DNA from: Achatina immaculata
Lineage: Eukaryota > Mollusca > Gastropoda > Stylommatophora > Achatinidae
NCBI GenBank assembly: GCA_009760885.1
Contig: CM019708.1
Location: 16,312,090 to 16,376,089 of the forward strand
DNA: 64,000 nt
Reading direction: 5' to 3'
Shown here: positions 44,991-56,352 of the stretch, piece by piece
Position numbering within the stretch: the stretch's first letter is position 1
How the letters are laid out: every line of letters starts with the position of its first letter
Made by a program: the position numbers and the translations under genes
The notes under the pieces: generated by a model
Database searches by the model: none
Seen by the model: only the letters and a program-made list of their open reading frames with translations
Told to the model about the DNA's origin: nothing

Positions 44991-45300
44991 GTTCTCTCCC
45001 CTCTCTCTCTATCTCTCTCTCTCTTTCTGTCTGTCTGTCTCTCTCTCTCTGAACCTTAAGCGGCCAGGGCACGTGGGGTTTCCGCAACGGTTTTCCATAA
45101 AAGCCTATCTTTTTCCTTTTTTCTGCTCTTTCCCAGATGAGCCCTCTATTGCTCAATATCCTCTCTGTTCTTCTCCATGTCTCTTTTGGTCTACCCTTTC
45201 TTCTGTTCCCCTGTGATGTCCATCTTAGTGCTATTTTTGGTAGTGAGTGTTCAGTCAGTCGGAGCACATGTCCCAACATTCGCCAGCGTCTTCGAACTCT
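44991..45300 (-). mobile_element. LINE F 3'-end fragment, copy 2, nested in a SINE
   Basis: Minus-strand C-terminal LINE coding: VRRRWRMLGHVLRLTEHSLP, KIALRWTSQGNRRKGRPKET, then the (GA)n tail at 45000-45050. An 11-bp near-perfect flanking repeat is described under the SINE. Confidence 0.85.
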
Positions 45301-45524
45301 AACCATGCAATATTGTGTTCTGTTACTTTATTGCAGGAAAGCCCTCGTTTCCTATTTGTTAAATTTTTTATCAGAAAAAGATGAGCACGTATAAATGAAG
45401 AACTTAACACCATTTAATTTTTCGGCAAGTTTGAAGGGAAAAAAAACAACGCAAGAGATAAAAACGCGAAAAATAGATGAAATATTAAACTTAACTTGTT
45501 TATTATTCTTGTAAGAAAGACAGG
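45301..45524. repeat. SINE 3' end and segmental-pair flank
   Basis: Homologous to 39871-40089, about 10-15 % divergent by eye. Confidence 0.75.
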
Positions 45525-45775
45525 CACCAAATGCGACAAGATAGATGATAGTAAGCACCAAATGCGACAAGATAAATGATAGTAAGCACCAAATGCGACA
45601 AGACAGATGATACTAAGCACCAAATGCGACAAGATTGATGATAGTAGCACAAAACGCGACAAGATAGATGATACTAAGCACCAAATGCGACAAGATTGAT
45701 GATAGTAAGCACCAAATGCGACAAGATTGATGATAGTAAGCACAAAATGCGCCAAGATAGATGTTGGTAAGCACA
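45525..45775. repeat. 31-bp minisatellite, copy-2 array, about 8 copies
   Basis: Same unit as 40090-40418 but with CACCAAATGCGAC in place of CACAAAATACGAC. Confidence 0.92.
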
Positions 45776-45924
45776 GAGTAAGAGCAGGCGACTGGCTGAG
45801 AACTGAGCACCAACGTAAAGGAGGGACAGGGTCTTTATCGGCTGCTGTTCATTGATCTTGAGTCAAACAGGCTGTTGTAGGTAGCAGATCTCGGACAGCC
45901 TGTTCTCTGCAACCTACATTAATT

Positions 45925-46297
45925 CACACAGACAAACCCAGTGAAACATGCTGGATCATCCTCACATCACAGACAAACCCAGAGAAACATGCTAGATCAT
46001 CCTCACAACACAGACAAACCCAGTGAAACATGCTGGATCATCCTCACATCACAGATAAACCCAGTGAAACATGCTGGATCATCCTCACATCACAGATAAA
46101 CCCAGTGAAACATGCTGGATCATCCTCACATCACAGATAAACCCAGTGAAACATGCTGGATCATCCTCACATCACAGACAAACCCAGTGAAACATGCTGG
46201 ATCATCCTCACATCACAGATAAACCCAGTGAAACATGCTGGATCATCCTCACATCACAGACAAACCCAGTGAAACGTGCTGGATCATCCTCACAACA
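45925..46297. repeat. 41-bp minisatellite, about 9 copies
   Basis: The unit is CACAGACAAACCCAGTGAAA followed by CATGCTGGATCATCCTCACAT. Highly homogeneous. Confidence 0.93.
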
Positions 46298-46620
46298 AAT
46301 AAACCATTTTCATAAAGTAGTGCAGGTGTTAAATTTCTTTAATAAGGAGATGAAGCGAGGAGTCTGGGAGATTTGATCAGTTCGTGAAGAAGACACGAGA
46401 CACTCAATGTAATGTTGATATTATTTGATCTAATGTAACAGATAACAGAACTGATGTGCATGTGTAGGTTTCTGGAGTATATTCTGTTTAAGATCCAGAG
46501 AGTGGTGTAATACAGTGAAGTGTAAAATGTTCACAAATATATTTTTACAATCACTGGAGTAAGGTAGATGTAAATTTGTGTAAAGGTTCATAAACAAATC
46601 TGGAAAGGCTGTAGTAGATA
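46298..46620. other. Unassigned sequence
   Basis: AT-rich, no feature recognised. Confidence 0.4.
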
Positions 46621-47281
46621 CTCATCATCATCATCATCATCATCATCAGGTGCCGTGCCGACTGGCGTTGGCTATTATGCTTCTCCAGAGTACCCAATCC
46701 TTCATGCAGGCCATCAGCTCAGTTGGTGATCTCCTCTCACACCATCCCGTCAGACTGTCCAGTATCATTTCTCTTGGTCTTCCTCTTGATCTTCTTCCTT
46801 CTATTTTTCCTGTTGTTATAATATTTTCAATGCCCCCTCTTCTCATTGCATGTCCTATGAAAGTACATTGTCTCTCTCGTATCTTTTTGACAAGGTTTTT
46901 TGTCTCTCCAGCTCTTCTCATACATTCTTCAATGGTTATTTTTGCTGTCCAGGGGATTCGCAACACTCTTCTAATAAACCACATTTCTGCTGCTTCCAAT
47001 GATTTTTGTGCAGACTCGCCTATTGTCCTTGATTCACTTCCATATTACAAGATAGGTTCAATATAGCATTTTAGAACTCGTTTTATAACATTCATTGATA
47101 AGGATGTGTTGGCTAATATGTTTCTCATTCGCTGAAATGCAGTCTTTCCTTGGCCTTCTCTGTTCTTAATTTCTGTTCTGCATTTCCCATCTGAAGTTAT
47201 TACTGCTCCAAGGTATTTGAATTTCTGCACCTGCTTTAGAATAGTTCCGTTTAATTTTATACTGCATGCTGGTGGATTCTA
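46621..47281 (-). mobile_element. LINE E3: 5'-truncated RTE-like LINE
   Basis: Minus-strand copy with a (GAT)n tail (plus-strand CATCAT at 46622-46648). The C-terminal frame 46999-46646 is intact (AAEMWFIRRVLRIPWTAKI, GHAMRRGG, DSLTGWCERRSPTELM) and keeps the Trp codon that is TGA in E1 and E2. The upstream thumb piece (QKFKYLGAVITSDGKCRTEI) is in another frame. 5' truncation at about 47281. Confidence 0.9.
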
Positions 47282-47431
47282 GCAGATACTAGCGAAGGGA
47301 AATAATCTTGTAATTTGCCAAGTGTTCAAATTTTCATAATACTTTCCCTTGAGGACACGTGATTCACACAATTTCGTGCAAAGCGAGAAATGTGACTGAA
47401 AACTTGTCCAGAATATTTTGAGAATTGGCAG

Positions 47432-47745
47432 TTTAGAGAATGTTTTGTGATGTGAGCAGTGAGTTGAGAATGTTTTGTGATGTGAGCAGTGAGTTGAGAA
47501 TGTCTTGTGATGTGAGAAGTGAGTTGAGAATGTTTTGTGATGTGAGAAGTGAGTTGATAATGTTTTGTAATGTGAGCAGTGACTTGAGAATGTTTTGTGA
47601 TGTGAGAAGTGAGTTGATAATGTTTTGTAATGTGAGCAGTGACTTGAGAATGTTTTGTGATGTGAGCAGTGAGTTGAGAATATTTTGTGATATGAGCAGT
47701 CAGTTGAGAAGATTTGTGAGATGAGCAGTCAGTTGAGAATGATTT
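47432..47745. repeat. 30-bp minisatellite, about 10 copies
   Basis: The unit is GAGAATGTTTTGTGATGTGA followed by GCAGTGAGTT. Confidence 0.92.
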
Positions 47746-48486
47746 ATGATGCGAGTTAGAAGTAGAGAGTCCTTAAGCTGTGTGTTAGATGATAAGTTAG
47801 TTTCTTGGCTAGAATGTAGTTGTGAGATGGCTTAATTTAAACGGAAGTTCTTATGGCCATGACCTAAGTTGTATTAGTAAGTCCCCCAGTGCCATCTTAA
47901 TTTTTGTTAGACGTTTATTTTGATATATGACAACATATGTTCTCTTCTTTGAGTCACATCTATCCATCTCCATCTGTGACGTGACATTAAACTTCGTCTC
48001 TTCAATTTGGAACGTCTTATGGCTTGATTGAACTGCAACAGTAGATGTGTATAGATAACTCTACCTGGCCGTCATTTGTTGTTATGTGCATTTTATGTGA
48101 TTTAACATAGTACAAACATCATATCGTCTGTGAAAATCAGTCACATTATATGAGTTTTGTATGTGAAGTTATTGTCTGCTACTACACGAAGGCAAGAGAG
48201 AAAAACATGGACATGTCAGACAAACACGTGTTCTTTCCAAATCCCGTTTCCTCCAGTTTGAGAACCGTTCGTGATTTACAAGAGAACAAGTGTTAGGAAC
48301 TAGCCAGCACGTTTGTTTGTTTTCTTGCACAGTTAGTTTGATAGTACATCCATGCACTCTCCGACACCTCCAGAGGAAGTCCCATCGTCTCTTCCGTCTC
48401 TCCTTCAAAGTCTAGTAACTAGCTGCACCCGTCTTGTGTTGGCTGGCCATCTTTTGGAGTTTTTAATTTGTTGTTTATGTTTCGCC
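47746..48486. other. Unassigned sequence
   Basis: No gene, mobile element or array recognised. Confidence 0.4.
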
Positions 48487-49460
48487 ACAAGTTTCACTGT
48501 GATGACTTTATATTCCGACAAAACAAGTTTCACTGTGATGACTTTATATTCCGCCACAATAAGTTTCACTGTGATGAATTTATATTCCGCCAAAACAAGT
48601 TTCACAGTGATGACTTTATATTCCGCCAAAACAAGTTTCACTGTGATGACTTTATATTCCGCCAAAAGAAGTTTCACTGTGATGACTTTATATTCTGCCA
48701 AAACAAGTTTCACTGTGATGACTTTATATTCCGCCACAACAAGTTTCACTGTGATGACTTTATATTTCGCAGCAACAAGTTTCAATGCGATGACTTTATA
48801 TTCTGCCACAACAAGTTTCACAGCGATGACTTTATATTCCACCACAACAAGTTTCACAGTGATGACTTTATATTCCGCCACAATAAGTTTCACAGTGATG
48901 ACTTTATATTCCGCCACAATAAGTTTCACTGTGATGACTTTATATTCCGCCACAATAAGTTTCACAGTGATGACTTTATATTCCGCCACAGCAAGTTTCA
49001 CAGTGATGACTTTATATTCCGCCACAGCAAGTTTCACAGTGATGACTTTATATTCCGCCACAGCAAGTTTCACAGTGATGACTTTATATTCCGCCACAGC
49101 AAGTTTCACAGTGATGACTTTATATTCCGCCACAGCAAGTTTCACAGTGATGACTTTATATTCCACCACAATAAGTTTCACAGTGATGACTTTATATTCC
49201 ACCACAATAAGTTTCACAGTGATGACTTTATATTCCGCCACAATAAGTTTCACAGTGATGACTTTATATTCCACCACAATAAGTTTCACAGTGATGACTT
49301 TATATTCCGCCACAACAAGTTTCACTGTGATGACTTTATATTCCATCACAATAAGTTTCACAGCGATGACTTTATATTCCACCACAATAAGTTTCACAGT
49401 GATGACTTTATATTCCGCTGCAACAAGTTTCACTGCGATGACTTTATGTTCAGCCACAAT
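48487..49460. repeat. 36-bp minisatellite, 27 copies
   Basis: The unit is AAGTTTCACAGTGATGACTT followed by TATATTCCGCCACAAT. Because 36 is 12 codons, three long frames stay open over it (plus-strand 48352-49563 and 48468-49508, minus-strand 49553-48405), each a monotonous 12-residue repeat. I treat all as by-products: there is no start context, no signal peptide and no unrelated domain. Confidence 0.93.
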
Positions 49461-49610
49461 AACACCCCCCCCCCCCCACACACACACAAACAACTTCTTT
49501 ATTCTTGACTTGGTGCCTGTATCTTGCTTGTCAGTGAAATCTTTTCTCATCACTAACTCTTGACATCAGCAGCATGCTTGATTTTAAGCATGTTTTTTGT
49601 GGTGTGTTTC

Positions 49611-49876
49611 TTGTTACTACTATTACTTCTACTACTGCTGTTACTAATACTACTGCTACGACTACTACTACTATTATTATTGCTGCTGCTACTGCTGCTC
49701 TTACTACTGCTGATGCTACTACTGCTGCTACTACTACTAATGCTACAAATACTACTACCACTACAACAGCTACTAATACTACTACTATTACTACTACTAT
49801 TACTACTACTACTACTACTACTACTACTATTAATGCTGCTGCTGCTGCTGCTACTACTACTACTACTACTGCTACT
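49611..49876. repeat. (ACT/GCT)n trinucleotide repeat, left part
   Basis: Imperfect CTA/CTG triplets. Continues at 50123 after a LINE D insertion. Confidence 0.93.
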
Positions 49877-50122
49877 CATTCATTCATTTGCATGTCCCTT
49901 GCGGAACTTTGCCTCCCAAACAGCACACCTGCAGGCCTCTCGGTTGTGATGGCCTGCTTGTGCTGCGTCCATTTGCAGATCGTCAACGATTTCGTGCAGC
50001 CATCTTCGTTTTGGTCTTCCTCTTTTTCTTTCTCCCGTTATGCGTCCTTTCAATACGGTCTTCTCTAAATTATCATGACGCTTAATATGTCCAAAATATT
50101 TAAGTTTTCTCTCTTTAATCCT
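49877..50122 (-). mobile_element. LINE D 3'-end fragment inserted in a trinucleotide repeat
   Basis: Minus-strand LINE D end with an (ATTC)n start at 49877-49887. CTACTGCTACT flanks both sides (49866-49876 and 50123-50133), though within a repeat this is weak evidence for target duplication. Confidence 0.88.
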
Positions 50123-50862
50123 CTACTGCTACTATTGCTACTAATACTACTATTACTACTGCTGCTACTACCACCACTACTATTGCTACTATTACTACTA
50201 CTACCACTACTGCTACTACCACCACTACTATTGCTACTATTACTACTACTACTACTACTGCTGCTACCACCACTACTATTGCTACTATTACTACTACTAC
50301 TACTCTGCTACTACCACCACTACTATTGCTACTATTACTACTACTACTACTACTGCTACTACCACCACTACTATTGCTACTATTACTACTACTACTACTA
50401 CTGCTGCTACCACCACTACTATTGCTACTATTACTATTACTACTACTACTGCTACTACCACCACTACTATTGCTACTATTACTACTACTACTACTACTAC
50501 TACTACTATTGCTATTATTATTATTACTACTACAAGTACTACTACTACAACTACTACTACTGCTATTACTACTACTACTACTACTACTAAAACTACTTCT
50601 ACTACTGCTGCTTCTTTTACAACCGCTGATGCGACTGTTGCTACTACTACTACTGTTACTACAACGACAACAAGTACTACTACTACTACTACTACTATTA
50701 CTACTGTTACAATTAAAGCTGCTACTGCTACAACTACTACTACAACTACTACTACTACTATTCCTGCTACTGTTACTGCTATTAATATTATTGCTGCTGT
50801 TGCTGCTGCTCTTACTATTGCTGATGCTGATACTGCTACTACTATTACTACGCTACTGATGC
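50123..50862. repeat. (ACT)n trinucleotide repeat, right part
   Basis: CTACTACCACC and TATTGCTACTATTACTACTA form a higher-order period of about 50-60 bases at 50150-50500. Leu/Tyr/Val-rich frames here are by-products. Confidence 0.93.
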
Positions 50863-50869
50863 TGACGAC

Positions 50870-52265
50870 AACCGACATTAATTAATTAGTTACGATAGAA
50901 ACTGACAGAGAACATAATATATAACAGTGTTCTGATGACCATTGTGAGGGGAAATTCGGTATAAAAATGTTTTCCAAGCTGGCAATTCGAGCTGGAAAAA
51001 AACATGATGAACTGAAGCGTATAGCACCAGAAAACTGACTGTGGTGCCAATTAAGGAAAATTACTGACAGTAGAAGAAAGTGGAAAACAATCTTGCACAA
51101 AATAAAGAATATTTTTATACTGGAAAGAAGCGCCTGTACTCGTCACTATAGTAAGCAAAATCGTAGGCCGAAGTAGATATTAGACACGAGCAGCAATTGA
51201 AGTGTGCTCAAAAGATAGCTCTGGTCTCGGCACCAACTAAAGCAGGATACTGCCATGGCTAATGTGCCACGCGGCAACACTAAAGCTGACACCCTAAAGT
51301 AGGACTTCGCAGTTGTGTGAACCGCTTTCCCAGGTAGCAGCTGGTTTAAATTGTTTTTTCTATCTCTGCTGACTGAATCTGAGAAATTGCAGAGTGTAAA
51401 TAAGAACAGACACAATTGAACAGTTTGAAAAGCACTGGATACCTAATTTGGTAACAGCAAAAATATATGTTTATTATTATGGAGAGAATATGTGGTGATA
51501 AGTGAGGATGTAGCAAAATACTGAGTATACAGATGAACAAGCTGCTCCTCTCCCTGGCGAGAACTATTTCGCCATATAAGGATAGAGTGGGCAACACTCA
51601 CTCTCAGGCAGGTTAACAGACATACATCATGATGTAATATAGAGTCAACTTACAGTCTCAATGAAACTTTCCATGGATCCACAAGAAAAACATCACATCA
51701 CAAAATATCGGACTTAACAAGTCGTACCAACTCTCAAAAGAGAGCTATTTTCACATTCTGCAGTTTACATCTCTATTACATACAACTGTAGCAACATCAG
51801 AAATACACATGAACAAGCTAATAGCTCAACGTTCACCTCTTTCTAATGCTATTGTAACTTCAGCTATCAAAAACCGCAATGATCCATTGACTCACAATTA
51901 ACTGCCTGACTGTAACGCAAATCAATCAATAATGAACCCCTTGTTCCTAAAATTTCCGTGCACAAATATATGTGCAATTTCCTAATCCAAGTTTCTAAAA
52001 GTCAAATTCACGAGGAGTTCCTATGACCTACCTATGACCGTAGATAAAGTGTATCAAAACATCTACAAATTTTATTTAAGCTGGTCTAAAAGAAACATGT
52101 GCGTATATAGTTCACTATCCCACTCAATATTTCCAAGTTCTCTAAGTGATTTTTTCCTGACCCTCTACGGCATAATTAAGTAAAGGCTATAATCACTAGT
52201 CAAAGCACTAAAGTTATCCTTGATTATGTCCCTTCGATATAAAATCAGTGAAGAATTCAAGGAAT
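50870..52265. other. Unassigned sequence
   Basis: AT-rich sequence of about 1.4 kb, with short degenerate frames only. No repeat family, exon or RNA gene recognised. Confidence 0.45.
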
Positions 52266-52267
52266 TT

Positions 52268-52866
52268 TTTCACAGCTAGTCTAGCTAGATATATTGTTTC
52301 TACAGACAGCTAGTCTGGCCAGACATATTGTTTATACAGTCAGCTAGTCTGGCTAGATATATTGTTTCTACAGTCAGCTAGTCTGGCTAGATATATTGTT
52401 TCTACAGACAGCTAGTCTGGCTAGATATATTGTTTCTACAAACAGCTAGTCTGGCTAGATATATTGTTTCTACAAACAGCTAGTCTGGCTAGATATATTG
52501 TTTCTACAAACAGCTAGTCTGGCTAGATATATTGTTTCTACAAACAGCTAGTCTGGCTAGATATATTGTTTCTACAAACAGCTAGTCTGGCTAGATATAT
52601 TGTTTCTACAAACAGCTAGTCTGGCTAGATATATTGTTTCTACAAACAGCTAGTCTGGCTAGATATATTGTTTCTACAGACAGCTAGTCTGGCTAGATAT
52701 ACTGTTTCTACAAACAGCTAGTCTGGCTAGATATATTGTTTCTACAGACAGCTAGTCTGGCTAGATATATTGTTTCTACAGAGAGGTAGTTTGGCAAAAT
52801 ATATTGTCTCTACAGGCAGATAATCGAGCCAGAAATATTGTCTCTACAGACAGGTAGTCTGGCCAG

Positions 52867-52870
<4 letters not shown>
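52268..52870. repeat. 34-bp minisatellite, about 17 copies (reverse orientation)
   Basis: The unit is TATATTGTTTCTACAGACAG followed by CTAGTCTGGCTAGA, the reverse complement of the 33219-33402 unit. Units closest to the (TA)n end are the most divergent and match the first units beside the (TA)n at 33.2 kb. Confidence 0.94.
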
Positions 52871-52944
<74 letters not shown>

Positions 52945-52945
52945 G
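52866..52945. repeat. (TA)n microsatellite
   Basis: About 38 TA repeats with minor interruptions. Confidence 0.95.
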
Positions 52946-53095
52946 ATGACAATGTGTTCCAGGATGCAACAGCCTAACTACTGGGGTATTGATTACAACG
53001 CTATATGTTGTGCTGATGTATGGTGAATGTTATATGTCTCGTACTGTGAACTGCTGTGTAAGAACATGCACAGTCAACCAGAACCACTGGTTGCT

Positions 53096-53098
<3 letters not shown>

Positions 53099-53128
<30 letters not shown>
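53099..53128. repeat. (GT)n microsatellite
   Basis: About 15 GT repeats at the 5' edge of the Penelope-like element. Confidence 0.95.
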
Positions 53129-54405
53129 GATAGACTCTTAGCACTCCGCTATTTTCTCGACAAAGACCCTCACCCCGCCACTAACACTGACACCATAATC
53201 AGACTTACACAGCTAGTACTAAACCTAAATTCTTTCGAATTCAACGGCGAATACTTCGAGCAAATCAGTGGTTTTGCCATGGGAATGAAAATGGGTCCCA
53301 GTCATGCATGTCTATTTATGGCTTTCTGGAAGTCAAATTATGGGAAACATACACTGGCAGATTTCCAGAATTCTACTAAAGGTACATCGATGATTGCATT
53401 GGAGTCACAAGTATGCCACAGGAAGAGCTAAAAAGTTTATTGAATTCGCCAACTCACTCAATAATAACATAAAATTCACTTATGAAATTTCTGACAACTC
53501 TGTCAACTTTTTAGACACTAAAATTTTTATTGGCACAAACAGGCTTGTCACCTCTGTAGTTTACAAGCCCACCAACAGCCACACCTCTTTACTTTACACC
53601 TCCTCCCATCCTGAAGCCTGCAAGAACTCCATCCCATACACCCAACTCCTCCGTCTTCGCCGCATATGTCAGGATAATTCGGACTTTATAGATCAGTCCA
53701 ACAAGTTATTAGAATTTTTCCATCATCGCCACTACCCAGAAAAGGTCCTACGTGAAGCCTTCAACCGTATCCAGCTAGTGAGCTGCAAAGAAGTATTCAG
53801 AAAAAACCTGTTACTCCATCTGACAGAGTTAAGTTAGTACTGCCTTTCCGCCCGCACGGTCAGATGGTTAAGAAAATTCTTTATCGTCATCTGCCGATAA
53901 TCCAACTCGACCCCGACACTCGCGACATTTTCTCTGATCCACCCCTATTGGCAAACAAACGTGAGCCACACCTTAAGGACATCCTCGTCCACAGCCACTT
54001 GAAGCAGAGCCTTGCATATGTTGGCATCAGAAAATGTTACCGCCTTCGCTACGTTACCTGCCCTGTAGTCTGGGAAACGAAAACAATCACCTTTCCCAAA
54101 ACTATCCTCACTCTTCATGAGGGATTCACATGCGAGTCTCGCAATGTGATATATGTCATCGTATGCAAACGATGCAGGATAACGTATGTTGGTGAGACTG
54201 GCCTCAGATTATAGGACAGCATGCAGAAACATCTGTACGACATCTTCGAAACCAGTCCCAAATCATTTCAGTGGCCCCAACCACAGAGGCAAATCTGACT
54301 TTCTGGTAACAACCATCAAACAATGTCATGCAGAGACACAAGCCGAGTGGAATTTGAGAACCGCTGCATTCAAAATTATGGTACGCTGGAGCCACACGGG
54401 TTAAA
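53129..54405 (+). pseudogene. PLE reverse transcriptase plus GIY-YIG endonuclease (broken)
   Basis: The first segment reads FNGEYFEQISGFAMGMKMGP (the PLE motif with G-AMG) then SHACLFMAFWK. After a frameshift the catalytic box is RYIDDCIG (53380-53394), YIDD rather than the usual LINE FADD. Then NIKFTYEISDNSVNFLDTKI and SVVYKPTNSHTSLLYTSSHP, a stop at 53837, a shift, and HLKDILVHSHLK. The GIY-YIG part reads NVIYVIVCKRC and TYVGETGLRL (about 54142-54200), a stop (TAG 54212-54214), and the last part in a different frame (PVPNHFSGPNHRGKSDF). The YIDD-to-GIY-YIG order is diagnostic of PLEs. Inactive as read. Confidence 0.9.
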
Positions 54406-54900
54406 CCTGCTGTTCAGCTGCAGCTAACATTCTCCTCTTCAATAATTATAGTCCCTCTCCACAAAGTTCGCCCCCTTCTTACTTGTTACACATAGTTTAG
54501 AACCTCCTCACAGTATCACATTACAACCCCTCTATTATTTCACCTTCTCCTGGCTAGGTTAACACTGTATCACTCTCTCTCCCCTCCACGGTTTACCCAC
54601 CCACCACTCCCAGTTAAGACCCACCAACCAAACATAACAGGTCTCTATTTGAACTGTCTCCACGTTCTACCATGACCATTTCTGGCACACACTGTCGGAC
54701 AAGCCACATCTTCTTACAATTTACAGCTAAGTACTTTATGTAATTAATTTTTGTGTGTGTGTGAATCTATACTTTATCTCCTCTCTATGTTTCTTCGCCT
54801 TGTATGTTTTTGTATGATTAAGGCTCACACCGAAACGTCACAGTTTTGTAGTCTTTAAGTAATAAAACTGTTCCTACTCTTTTCCTAGTTTATACGTTTG
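53129..54900 (+). mobile_element. Penelope-like element (PLE), 5'-truncated
   Basis: Contains the latter part of a PLE reverse transcriptase, a GIY-YIG endonuclease and a 3' region with an AATAAA (54861-54866). No N-terminal RT is present. The 3' region has GATTAAGGCTCACACCGAAA and CGTC, resembling a decayed hammerhead core (speculative). Confidence 0.88.
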
Positions 54901-55264
54901 TAGTGTGTGTGTGTGTATGTGTGTTGGTCAGTGTTGAGTCCGTGTATGTTTTGTTTTTGTTTAGCATAGTCGAGTTGTGGATAAGTGTTTGTTGTTGGTT
55001 GTAGATTACAACTGGATATCAGGAAAAGAAGAAAGAAAGCATTACAACCTGTTATTTAAGTTTCTGTTGGTTGTTGTGTTTTTGTGGAAGAGTGAGGATA
55101 GAGAGGTGGGTGGAAGTGTGGCCTTATTTTCCTGAGCTGAACACGATCCTGGTGGGTTGTCTCGGAACTTAATAAAGTTTAAGATGGCTGTACGTAAAAA
55201 TGTCACTGTCTAAACGCCAAGGATCTTGTAAGATGGAGACTCATGATCACTCTACTGTCTGCAC
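54901..55264. other. Unassigned sequence
   Basis: Short (GT)n at 54904-54922. Nothing else recognised. Confidence 0.4.
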
Positions 55265-55486
55265 ATCATTCATTCATTTGCATGTCCCTTGTGGAACTTT
55301 GCCTCCCAACAACACTCCTGTAGGCCTCTCGATTGTGAGCAAGATGGCCTGCTGCTGATGCATCCAAATGCAGATATTATTTAAGTTTTCTCTGTATAAT
55401 ACTCTTCACTAGTCAGCCTTCTTCAATATGAAGTTCTCGTAGTATAGATATATTTGTTCTTTTTTGTGTCCATGATATTTGAAGAA

Positions 55487-56200
55487 CTATCGTTTACATT
55501 CAAAAGCATTTATGTGTTTCTCAGCTGTTTTGTTAAGTGTCCAGGTCCCACAGGCATATGTCGCGATGGGAAAAATGCATGCCCTTAAAAATCTTATTTT
55601 TGTAGTTCTGTCTGTTTCTCTCCACAGATTCTTTAGTTGTTTTACTTTCCGAAGAGCGATAAATGTCCTCCTTTTAATTTCCCTCACTGTATCTTCATTA
55701 TTAGTTAGCAATGATCCAAGATATTTAAAACTTTCCACTTCTTCCAGTTTTTCCTCATTGATATACATTTCAGCTGCCTTGTTTGTTTTGTCAGTTGTCA
55801 TCAATTTAGTTTTCTTCGCATTAAGATAGAGGTTTTGCACTTCACTATTCTTACAGACTGACATAATTAGTTTTTCCATTCCTTTTTGTGTTGTGAACAG
55901 TAATACTGTGTCATCAGCATATCTAATCTCTGGTATTTCATAACCTCCAATTTTTATTGCATCGTAATATTCTTTGTCTACATCTTCTCTAACAATCCTC
56001 ATGATAGTTTCAGTAAACAAGTTAAATAGGTAAGGTGACAATATGCACCCCTGACGGACCCCTTGTTTTATGTCAAACCAAGTTGTTGTTTCACCATTTA
56101 TTCTTACTGCTGCTTGGTGATCTAGATACAGCAGTGATGTTATGTAGCCATCTTCGCCTTGGTCTTCGCTCTTTCCTTTTCCCATTATGTACCCTTGCAA
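55487..56200 (-). pseudogene. LINE D reverse transcriptase, duplicated copy
   Basis: Open frame of 237 codons that begins in the C-terminal GYIMGKGKSEDQ region of the upstream copy and passes straight into SLLYLDHQAAVRINGE, a fusion created by the duplication. Motif B GVRQGCILSPYLFNLF and RYADDTVLLF are intact. Motif A is absent because it lies 5' of the duplicated segment. Differs from the first copy at a few percent of positions. Confidence 0.88.
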
Positions 56201-56352
56201 GACAGTCTTCTCTAGATTACCATGACGTTTAATGTGTCAAAAATATTTAAGTTTTCTCTGTATAATCCTCTTTACTAGCCAACCTTCTTCAATATGAAGT
56301 TCTCGTAGTATAGATATATTTGTTCTTTTTTGTGTCCATGATATTTGAAGAA

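Noticed and set aside
48352..49563. Three long ORFs (403, 382, 346 codons) as genes
   Set aside because: All follow the 36-bp period of a minisatellite, in several frames and on both strands; no start context or other domain.
49553..50878. Poly-Leu, poly-Ser, Val-rich and Thr-rich proteins
   Set aside because: Translations of (ACT)n trinucleotide repeats.
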